Assembly: GCA_029207755.1 (NCBI GenBank)
Contig: JARCOQ010000012.1
Location: forward strand, 4,682,501 to 4,746,500
Origin: Chamaea fasciata
Taxonomy: Eukaryota; Chordata; Aves; Passeriformes; Sylviidae
Length of the DNA: 64,000 nt
Reading direction: 5' to 3'
The translations under genes were made by a program, and so were the position numbers. This document shows, piece after piece, positions 49,480-60,578 of this stretch; position 1 is the stretch's first letter; each line of letters opens with the position of its first letter. The notes under the pieces are model-generated. The model was given only the letters and a program-made list of their open reading frames with translations, did not search any database and was not told the origin of the DNA.

Positions 49480-50480
49480 GGGTTTTGCAACTGCATTCAC
49501 TTTACATATTTCCAGATATTTCTGAGATATTGTTTATTTAATTAACTATTTAATCTAATTTCTCTCTGCGAGGTTTTTCCACCAAACCTTAAAGAGAAAG
49601 TTGTAACTGCACTTAACATTCCTTTGGATCTCAAATGATAAGAGAGTTAAATCTCAGCTTAGTTCTTACAAGTCAAAATAATGATGATAGCTACATTCAC
49701 ATTGTCTTCTAGATATGGAATCAAGAATTTTTGGTGGTGGGTGGGATTATTTTTATGTAAGGAGAGTAAGCTGCTGGTTGAGGCTGTCTCTATTTTGCAG
49801 CATGGCTCAGAGTACATTAATATACCCCTTTAGAATGCCACTTGCTCAATCAGGAAGCTTCATCAGCCTGTGCCATTTTAAATGGGAATTACATTTATAA
49901 ATTCTTGTATTGATTTTTTAAAAAAATAATTCTCCCTCACATCCTCAAATAAAGAACTTTAATTTAAATGAGTTGTTACCAGCCTAGGATCTGGCCTTTA
50001 TCCTTATTCCTTAACATTAGCCTGAAGGTTTAATTCAAGTTGTATTTAGTGCAATACTTTTGTAGTCCTTCATTTACATGTATGCCAACAAGCTTAAATG
50101 CACTGCAACCTTGGAAGACTTTCAAAGGAAGTAATAATTCCTCTGAAATAGGTCTTTTGAAAGCTTTATCTTGTTCTTTCTCTTTTTGTTAATCTTGGAG
50201 CCCCTTAGCATGTCAAAGCAATTTTTCTAATGTCACATCTTCTAGACATTAGCATGAAAGAGCTTTAAAAGATGATTTGAGAAAGAATAAATGTTGAATG
50301 AGCATTTATTATAGAGCCGTTTATGCTGCATTTGCATTTTGACTATATTTTTGACGTGAAGTGTTTGAAAAGCAGGCTAATTCGAAAGTCAATAGTCTCT
50401 AAACAATGTATACTACAAGTCTGTTTACCCTGAACTGTTTCCTTTGTAAATTAATGTACAAAAATAAGATTTCATTAGGC
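49480..50480. promoter_or_regulatory. candidate conserved non-coding block
   Basis: About 1 kb with TTTAATTAACTATTTAATC near 49537, TTGTTAATCTTGG near 50187, GACATTAGCATGAAAGAGC near 50245 and an octamer ATTTGCAT at 50330-50337. The segment lacks repeats and has no credible open frame. Regulatory function is inferred from the homeodomain and POU-like site content. Confidence 0.25.
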
Positions 50481-51156
50481 TTAAGCTGATTTGTTTGTAG
50501 GGATGAGATTAAACTAGTCTCATTAGTCTTAACATTGAAATCATATTCCCTTTAGAAATTTGGTAGTGATCAAAAGTTCTCTTTGAGTTATGTTGAAGAG
50601 AATAGGTAAAAACTCATCAGTCAATTGATATTGATCTTTTTTCTGAGTTCTGATTCCTTCCAATTCAAATGTTATGGAAATTAATTAGTGAAGAATACCC
50701 AGGTCTGGGATAAAAAGAATAATGTTTATTCATTAGAGCACTACAAAGGAATTTAAACATTTTTTTTTCCATTTTGAAAACATGGCAGACTGAAATCATC
50801 TATGTATGTAGTAGTTCACACACTGAAGTTGTGCATAATTTGGATGATTTATCTTTCAGTGTAGATACTGGCTAAATAGAATTTGAAACGTTGATACCAG
50901 TAATTGTATGCTACGATGGTAATACATCATGTGTCATGCACGTGGGGATGTTATCTGAGATATTATGGAGAAAGTATGTAAAAGAAATTCAATTTTCAGG
51001 CCTCATCTTAATAATAAAGGTAATTCTTAAAAGTCCAAACTATTATGTAGTTTCTGGAAATACTCTTTCACAGACAGCTTGCTAATCACCAAAATTTAAA
51101 GAAAGTAAGAAAAAAAGAAGATCATTAATTTTTACAGACATCTGTAACGGCCAATG

Positions 51157-51205
<49 letters not shown>

Positions 51206-52281
51206 TATAGAAGGGTTTATCATAATGGCAGGATTCTTATTATTATTTCCTGGATGACATTTGTGTTGTGATTTCTGACATGTTCCTGTCACTGAGTCCT
51301 CAGTACAGGAAAGACTCAGAATCTGTATTGGCACAATACAAGAAAAGAAGGTGCAGCATAGAGAAGGGAGTAAGCATTTCACCACTGCATAAATCCCATA
51401 AGCGATAGTCTTGATTTAAGTAATCCAGAAATGAACTAGCTTTTTCCTTATCTTTGCTGTAGACTCAACTCTTTTGGCCATCCAGAGGTGAATTGCAATG
51501 TTCCCAGCACAGAAACCTTAAAATACTGCTAATAACCCATCATTCTGATGTCAGGAAAGCCATAATCGTTCTAAGTATGGCTAATGTGCAATTACACAGA
51601 AGCTGCCCTCCTTAAACAATCTTTTTTAAGTTCTCTCAACACACAGAGGGCAAATCTGGTGGCGCCAAGTTGTAGAGATCAAAAGGCCCTCGTAGTAGCA
51701 AGGATACTAAAGTGCCAATATTGTCAGAAAAAGGGGAATCCACAGAAACGAGCAACTTCTCCATGTGTGTTCTTGAAGGTTTATTTTTCATTCATCTTGA
51801 GATATCTGGCTTATTTTTGTAAATTAAAATTTAAATTTAAAATTATTATTCTGTTGAAATACTTATTTCCAGAACAGCAGCTCATTGAAGAGAACTTAGG
51901 ATACAACTAAATAAAAGATGTTGTTGCGTAGGTAGGTATACATCTTCAGAGGTAGAAAAGTTGTCTGGACTATTTGATTAGGTTTTCACATGTATTTACA
52001 AGGAATACGTATGTATATGCAAGTGTCATATACATGCACACAAATGTGTGTGGTTTTTTGTTGTATATTTAAAAATACACAGAGTGGCCTGTGCTGAATA
52101 TCTTATAACAATTATTCTAATACTTGAAGAGACAATCTAATTGAGAGGGGATGTCAGGGGATGTTTAAATCTGAAACATAATAGAGCTTAAATGGACTCC
52201 CCTGACTCTTCAGATGGTATTTGTTGTAAGGGAGTACATAAAGAGCAAGTGAAAGATTTACACTCTTGCTGTTATCCTCAG
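50481..52281. other. non-coding, holds T46
   Basis: AT-rich unique DNA around the T46 tract. No gene or recognised transposon. Confidence 0.65.
51158..51203 (+). repeat. poly(T)46 tract
   Basis: Forty-six uninterrupted T bases, the longest homopolymer in the window. The flank after it contains no convincing retro-transcript. The lysine-rich minus-strand frame across it is not a gene. Confidence 0.95.
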
Positions 52282-52342
52282 ACACACAGAGGCATACATA
52301 GAGGGAAAGAAAAAGAAACTATTTGTGAGCTTTCTGAATAAG
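52282..52342 (+). other. candidate 61-nt exon (unproven)
   Basis: An acceptor CTCTTGCTGTTATCCTCAG ends at 52281 and a donor AAG|GTAAGA follows the 61-base interval. One frame is open throughout (HTEAYIEGKKKKLFVSFLNK); the other two contain stops. No homologous protein is recognised, so this is a splice-signal observation only. Confidence 0.18.
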
Positions 52343-55300
52343 GTAAGAGTGTTCTCATAAAAGTAGGATTATTTTTTAAAAAGGAAATTGTTGAAAATGG
52401 CCTAAGAATAAAACTTTTGAACACTGTCTCCTTTTTTTCTCTTGGTATGAATAAAAGCTCTAAACGCTGTAGCCTTTAACCTTTTCAGGTCTTTCTATTC
52501 ATTTCCTGAAGAGATTTACATGAGAGATGTTCCTTTTCGTTTGAGTTGTTTGATATAGGTGATGATCATGTAAGTGCAAGGGCCTATCTTTCTCAGGATC
52601 TTAGACCCCAGCACCAAGCTAAAAGGTTGCTCTCAGCAGTGGATACCAGATGAAAATGCCTCTGTCCTTCTTCAAATGCTATTTCCCTGGAAGTTTTAGC
52701 ATTTCAGGGCTAATGCTTTACTACTTGGGTGCTTCCAAACCCTAGCCTTCAGATAAAACTGTCAGAGGTTGTACAGGACCCTGGGCAATCCTTAGAGGAC
52801 ATCTGCCAGTGTGAAGTAGTAGCCTGGGGGCTGAACTTCATCAGTCATCATATCTGTAGTAGTCTGTGTCCCTTCTCTCTCTCTGTGTATGCCAGTGGCT
52901 TTTGCCCATGCATTTAGAGAAGAGAACAGAAACGTTCTGTAACTGGGAGACTTCGAGGGAAGGACAAATTCCGAAGTGAACAGTCCTATTGTCTGAATAA
53001 ATTCTTGCCCTGTGCATGCCTCTTGGAAACTCACTCAGTGCTAAAGCACAGCAATTCAGGAAGCAGAATGCTTGTAGCTGGGCTTTAACATAGAGTGCCT
53101 ATCACTTCCATATATTAGAGATTTTGTAGCTTCTTTTCTGTGAGTAAATAATAATAGACTAGGCAAATGCCGGTCTTTCTGAAGTTGCCTTACAAAACAG
53201 AACCCAAACAAAAATCCCAAACAAAGCAAACCATTCCATTTACTAGATCTAGGATTTAATTTATTGGCCATAATGGATTTTTTTTTTCAGATTCCAGCTA
53301 AATTAGTTTTCCTCCTTGCTGCATACTTATCTTGCAGCTTGACCATTTCCTTCTTTGTTGTTATTCAAGACTCTCTTTCTAAAATTTATTCCATGTTATT
53401 TCCTTTTCAGTAGGAGGAATTACTGAACTATTAGAGCAGTTCAGCAATTTCACTGTTTCACAGTGCGGTGCATAATGACTGCTTTATATTATATTTTCTC
53501 TCCTCCCTGGCTCTCACATAATGTATCTGTGGCTGCCCAAGGTTTCCTTTGCTCTGCCCTCTGGGGCAGGACCATCACTGACCACTGATCCAACAACAGC
53601 CACTCCTATAGTTTGTCAAGCTTGCTTTTACACTGTGATAATTTCTAATTTCTGAACCTACTGGTGACAGGTGAGTAAAAATGGCCTTTTTATTTTTTTC
53701 CCTCCAGTTATGATCATCTACTCTAATAAAAATCTTTTCTAAATAAACCTTGTTTCAGTAGAAATGTAGAGATGAGAGGACTAGAAAGCACTCAGGACCT
53801 AATGTTCAGAAAGAGACTGCAACAGCCTCCTCCTCTGACAACTGCCTTGTGCTCCCTCTTGAGCAAACCCTGGCCATACAAACAGGGTCAAAGCTCAGTG
53901 TTTATCAGAACCTTGGATTGTGTTCACATATTTAGATACAAGCCACAATATCCTATTTTATAAAGTAGTGTCTGCAATTTCTGCACACTTAGGTCACTTC
54001 CATCCTTTTAAAATTATTGCTTTTTACTCTCTATTCTGAATGAGCCCTAATGTTGGAGGTTAATTTAATCCAGTTCATCTACACAATAGCTTTATTCTTT
54101 GGCAATGTACTCTCTGAATCTTTCTTGATCTTCTCCCCATTATTGTTTTCCTCACGTAATCCTGCCTTCCTGATTTTAATTTTATAAGTTCATTTCCTTT
54201 CTTTGGAAAGATACCTTTCAGTACATATATTCTTTCAGTAGCAAAATGCATGGTCCCATTCTAGAAATAATTTTCTTTCTTTCATGCACCTCCTTCAGGT
54301 GACTATTTTACAAATCTTCTGCAAGCAGAAGTTGGTAGTTGAAACTGTAGTTTGTAATTAAAACTTCTGACTGGTTGTGCTTTTGGAAAGTGAGTGAATG
54401 TTAAATACCATGTAGGAAAGGCTGGTCCCTAACTGTGTTCTTACCTAAAACACATTAAAAAATCACCAAGAGTTGCTTTGTCCATTTCTCTCAAAAAAGA
54501 AAAGAAGGAATGAAAAGGAGAGATGCCCTAGAGCATTTGAACACATCATTACCCTTTGAGGTACAGGTTAGGAGCTAAAAAAAGATGGAAGCCAGACTTC
54601 AGAATCACTGAATCCCCCTGGAAGATAAGCGGCTCACTGGTTTCTCAGACTGGTTTCTCATTGCTTCTGGTTCCCTGTAGAGTCCATTAATCTTAGAACC
54701 AGAGCTCAAAAACATCCTGTTTTGACGTTCTTAAATGTGTTAAGCTATTCAGATGGAGAACAATATCTGAGGTTGAGTTGTTGATCAACAATTGAACAGA
54801 ATACATAATTTGTCTGAGTATTAATTAAAGAAAATGTTCATTTATGATGCAGTTTTAGAGTGACATCAAATGTGATGTGTAACACAAAATTACAGTCTAG
54901 TAACTCTCCCTGCTGACTGCTTAGTCTTTTACTAAGGTCTCATCTCTTTTCATGTCCCTGAGTCCTGGTTAGTCCACTGCTGCTTTGACACCCTTGGTCT
55001 AAACTGAACTTTTGTGTCGAATGGCAGCTAATGTGCTGCCATGGAGAGAATGCACCCACTGCTGATGTATATCCAGCCCCCATGGCTCCTACACAGTCTC
55101 ATAAATGGGCATTGAGCCCTGTTTATGCCTATTCATCCCTGTCCATTGACACGGGATATAAGAATGTGCTAGTCCTGCTTTTTTTTCATGCTATAACTAC
55201 AGTGAGCAGCCCAAGTTTGAATGCAGTGTGATGAAAAGTTTATGTGAGCAGGGCTCCAGGGATGCTGCTTTGTGGGCCACGTGACACTGGCCTTTGGGCC

Positions 55301-58300
55301 TCCGAGGCAGGATGCAGATGGGTTTCTGTGCAACAAGCCTGGTTTACCCCTGCTTTGGGTCTGGCTGCTGCTTTCCTTTGGGTTCATTTTGGTATTCAGT
55401 GACTGAGCAAAACTCCAACTGACTTCAATTAAGAGGTTGGCCTGACTCCTCGCTAGTGTAGTAAGTCCTTTTAAGGTGGTAACATCACAAGTTCCGTATG
55501 CATGTGGAGGTAAAAACAGTTTTCATATAGGACACTGGAATGAATCCATAAACTGTTCCCAGGCTATTTGGGTCAAAGGTCCCCCATAGCTCCCTACCAC
55601 CCAAGATGAGCATTGTTTGGGTCCTGGAGGAGCAGAATTCTGAAGCACCAATAACTGGGACTTGTCTGTCCAATTAATAATCAGAAAAGAATGCAAATAT
55701 AAAGGGGAACTCATAGTGATCCTACTATTAAAGCATTAAGTGTTTTGTAGCATAAGAGCACTAAGTCAGACTTCACTAAAGCATTTGAAATTAGGACCTT
55801 TTTAAAAAAATACAGCAGTTGGAAGGAAAAAAGAAGTTCAAAGCTGCTTTTTCTCCCCCTTGGAAACCTGCTGGTGTTAGGATAAAATGAATAGAGAAAA
55901 GAGAAAGGTTTGCCTTCTAATAAAGCATCTGTTGCCCACTTTGAACATTTCTTACTTCTTTGTGAGTGTGTCTCTTCAGTTATGGAGACTACTGACAATG
56001 AAGAACAGAGGTATAGAAAAAGACAATACCTGTTATATAGCCAATATTTCTGATTTCATGTCACTTTGAACAGAATCTTCATTTGACCACATGCTGTGTG
56101 CAGAAAGAATTTCTTTGTTGGTTAATCCAAAGATGCTGTAAGATGCTCAAAAAAGTAAACTGCAGGAATCTGTTCAAGAAGAAAGATAAAAACAAACCCT
56201 ACAATTCATTCAGTGCACTGCTATCACTTTTATCTTCACCCTATTTTGGCATGCTGCATAAAAACTGAATTCAAATGACTTGTACTTCCCCTCCCTTTTC
56301 TTAATTTTGTTAATTCTGTGCATGGACTACATATTTCCTTCATCTTTGAAATAAAAGGTAATAAAATAAACAGCTTCACATAGATGCAAAATTTGAGAAA
56401 GAATAAGAGGTGCACATACACGCCTGGATTAAAAGCCTGTGGGCAGTTATTATTGCCACTGAATTTCAGTGTACTGCTGTAACCACACCTTGTGAGGGTT
56501 ACCCTCCACTAAGGACTTGCAGCCTTTCACAGCAGGAGCTTCTCAGATTTGGCTGAGCTGCTCGCCTGAGAGATTCAGCAAAATTTGTCCAGACCTCAAA
56601 CACTTTATTCTTCTGTCTTCTGTGAATGCTTACAATTCAAGGCCAAAAGGGGAGGAGATGGTTTTCTAAGGGCTACCTTCGTCTCTTCCCAGTCAGCTCT
56701 TGTCCTGCTTGCAGTGCATAAAGTTAGCTTGTGACTGGGCATTGAAGCACTTAAGCAAAAGCAAAGCAATGAAATATAATCTTAAAGTTTGACCAAATTC
56801 AGCTGAGTTTACTGAAGAAGAAAAAAAAAGAAACCAAACTGCTTTCATTTTAAATGGATATAGGAAAGAATTAAGTTTTTAACCGACAAATATTTTGATT
56901 TTTGAATTACTTAAAGTAGATGAGATTGCAAAGATGACTTCATTTGCAGTGCTTTGTTTTGGTTCTCTTAAGCTCTCCAGACATTCCCCTCAGATTCTTT
57001 CCTGTGTCAGCCTCAAGTTGATTTTATAATTTGAAGAGAACTTTAAGGTTGTGGGGAGTTTTGTGCTTGAAAATATGTGGGTTTTTTCTGGTGAAACCCA
57101 CTGCTCATGAACAGGAGGAGGGCACCTGTGGGTCTGGCTGTAACTGAGTTAAGAGTTGTAAGGTGCTCTACTGGACAAGGATGTTTTTAATTACACAGAT
57201 TTAGTTAATGACACTTATTTCCTGTATGCCTGAGTTGTAAAGATGCTCTGAGATGCTCACATAGTACAATAATGAGAGTCTTTAGCACATGGGTGTAATT
57301 ATTACAATTAAATTTTGCTTTGACTTCAGTCAAGTACAATTAGTAGTGAACTATTATATTGTGTTTTTAAAAATATGGACTAATTTTAATTTCTCACAGA
57401 GGTTTGTGTGTGGCATACAAGACAGGTGAATGAACCCTGCCTTTGGATAGATTTCTCTGGAAGAGAATCAGTACTTCCTTAGCCAGGTATGGCTGGAAAA
57501 ATCAGATTGTGCTGTGAAACTGAGCAGGCTTGCTCAGGGAAAGGGAAGGTGCCAGGATTTGACAACCATATATCTAACCAGCTTTGAGCAGCAGACCCTT
57601 CCTTTCACTGCCATCTTCCATTTCAAATGAAGCCAGGGGGGATACTCCCAATTAATCATTAGCAACGTACCTCTAGGCTGGCCACCCTCTGTCTCATTTG
57701 AATTTCTTGGTCCACAGTCACTGCCAGCTTTCCCAGGGGTTTTACTCTTTGAATTATGCATTCCTTCTGTCAAGTCATCAATAACATTACTCAGAGCAGA
57801 TGTATTTCTGTAATTGATTAGTTATCTCTTCATGGAAAATAGTAGAGTTTGTGATCGAGTAACAGGTTCCTAGATTCCCTTGATCAAAGCATCAGAATCT
57901 GATTATACTTCCTATAAAGAACAACCTTTGAAGTGGATCAGCACTCAAGTAATTCAATTACCTGCTTTCTGGAAAATTCATCTTGAAAGGAGGTCATTTG
58001 CTCAGGTACAAAGAGGTGGAAGATACTGTTTCCATTATGACCCATATGGTGACTTTTTGTCAGCCTCTGAAAAAAGGAGTGTGTGAAGATTATTTACTCT
58101 CTCAGAGAGGTAAAGATGTGACTTGTCTTTTTTATTATTCTATATATTAAATAGATATGATTTTTTAAATTAATCCCACATTACATTCATCGGCATCTGA
58201 CCCTTAGTACAGCTCTAGGAAAAACGAACAGTTACAAAGTTTAAACTCAAACATTTGTTTGTCAGTCAATTTATTAGCTTTTATTCTCCTCGTAATTCTT

Positions 58301-60484
58301 GATGGAAGTCCATTTTTCAAACCAGGTCTCACTCTAAAAATGTGCTAAAACAAAATTTGTCTTTTAAAAATATACTCCAGAACAGCCCCGCTATAATCTT
58401 TGTTTTCTTCTCAATAGGTAGATCAGATACTAGAAGGACCTTCTTAATTTTTACCGTGGGTGTGATGGCTGTAGGAGCTGACAAACTGCTAAAAACAAAC
58501 AGTTAAAACCAACACGAAGCTGAATGAGTACAAAAAATTCAGGCTCAGGATATGGAAAACTCAGCATTTTAAAATAACTCTAAAAGTAACCATGTCATTC
58601 TGTGGCACGTGGAATATTTAAATGAAGGCAAAAAAATTTAGTTAATTCTACATTCTTTACTGCCTTCACCCTTCTTTGGATCTACTTGGATAAATTACAT
58701 TACCTCCAGTTCCCATCTCCATAACAAACAATGGGCAAAGCTACAAGACAGGATCCAGCAGCAGCTTCTAGTTAGGAGTTATCTTTCCTGTCTTTCTTTC
58801 GCCATTGGGAACATGTCTCCCAAGGCAAGGAAAAAAAAAAAGGGAAGGTATTATAATATTTATAAAAGTTTTCTTACACATTCTTTATTATCACTGGACC
58901 TCAGAGACCATGTGACAACAATATTTCCTGCAGGGGTGCAATGCATGGTAGATCTTTGAGTTAGCTTGAGTTATTTCACTTTAGCTCTCCTACCACCCAT
59001 CCTCTGCTGGTGGGTTTTCTGTGCCCCTTGGTAAATCTGTCCAGAGAAGAAGACAAGGTGCTTCCAAGACTCAGAGTTTGTAAGAACTGACAAATTGTGC
59101 CAAGTACATGTTCCTATCCAGAAGGCAGATAAAAAATGATAAAAATGGAAATAGCTGAAGGAAAATTAAAAATAGCCAGCCTTTGAGAGTTTTCAAGGGA
59201 GCAAACTCCTTAGGACCAGGTGGAATTTCTGAAAGAATTATTTAAACCTCTCAGTGTGAAGAAATGCCTTTTTGTGAAAAGGAAGGCAGAGGCACAAAAG
59301 TATATCAAGGATTTGAGATCTTTTCTTTCTTCTCTCTTCAGCTGGTGTCTCTTGTGTCTCCTCCTTGCTCTTTAGGCTCCACCATGTTTGCCCACCTGTC
59401 ACCCCTTTGAGATACTTTCAGGTATAAGAAATGTTCTCTCTCTCTTTGTGATGGAAACTTTGAGGTCTTTGCTCTAGCTGAGACCTTTTATAAACTAGTT
59501 TTGTCTCTCTTGGGTGACCTCTGAGACTAACCCAAGCTAATTAAGACTTCCACAACCTTCCATAAGTTCATAGTCTTCTGTGTACACATACCTACACACA
59601 CTTTTTTGTCTTAAAACTATTTCTGAAATTGTAAGATCATGACATTCATGTGGAAGATGATACGGCTCTTCTGTACATCCCCTGGCTCTCTTCAGCACCC
59701 ATCTCACCTGTTCTATGTTTCTGATGTCCTGTGGACATATTTCTAAGCATTTCAAAGTATGGTACATAGACCCCTTTTTCCGAATGCTGTGGGGATTTAT
59801 TTTCCTAGCAGAATATGGTTACGGCACTCAGTTTCCACATAGGAAGGTTGATTTAAGTATATTTTCAGGAAAAAAAAGTTAGTCTTTTCAGCTCTCCAGG
59901 CAGTGATCTGCTCTTGTGACTAAAGAATTATCTTGTTTGCCAGCTCCCTAGTCTGGATGTTAAAACTCCTAATAGTATCTAAGAAACGATTGCTCTTGAT
60001 TCTGTTTTTGCATGCCCTTTGTTCTTGGCTGTACCTTTATATGTAACAAGAGTTCAATGTTAATGTCATCATTACTTTAAAGAAGTGCAGTGTCTTTCCT
60101 TATTCTGAATCATATTGACCAAAGCTACACTCTGTACGAAACATCAGAAAAAAGACTTTTCTCCAGAAACACACAGTCCTTATGACCTGAAAGATATTTT
60201 GACCCAAAAGAAGAGTTCATACATCCTTCAACAAGACAAACACAAATTTTTTATCTACTTTTCCCCTTCCTAGTTCAAGGAGTGCTGAAACTGCCTTTGT
60301 TTGTAGCAAAGAAAATAAATTTTGTGTTTACCTACTTTAAAATCTAAGAGCAAGCAATTCACATCATCATTAAAATCCCTGAAGTGATTCCTTGGGTCTG
60401 AGGCCTGAAGTTACACTTACTCCCAAGAGTGGGTAAAAGTATCTACAGGAATTTTTTTTTGTCCCATTCCATTGTGGTGGTCAC
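52343..60484. other. non-coding, nothing recognised
   Basis: About 8 kb of unique sequence with short low-complexity runs, a 13-bp tandem pair (ACTGGTTTCTCAG) at 54636-54661 and a CACGTGAC E-box at about 55279. A donor CAG|GTGAGT at 53670/53671 has a possible acceptor at 53569, but all frames of the interval contain stops. Confidence 0.6.
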
Positions 60485-60578
60485 CTTCCCTGCCTGAGCT
60501 TTGTGCTTCAACTGTGTGAACTTGGGCAAGAGGACCTAATTTCGTTTGCTCATGTCTGCCCAGTTTGTAAACTGAGTC
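60485..60578 (+). repeat. MIR-like CORE-SINE relic
   Basis: CTGTGTGAACTTGGGCAAG at 60512-60530 differs by one base from the MIR core motif. It is preceded by GAGCTTTGTGCTTCAA, which sits where MIR has AGCTCTGCCACTTACTAG. It is followed by a diverged tail with CAGTTTGTAAACTGAG. Plus orientation, with no gene context. Confidence 0.52.

Noticed and set aside
51125..51385. Lysine-rich minus-strand frame across T46
   Set aside because: Composition artefact of the homopolymer.
53570..53670. Acceptor and CAG|GTGAGT donor bracketing 101 bases
   Set aside because: All three frames contain stops, so at most it is a non-coding exon; the acceptor is only average.
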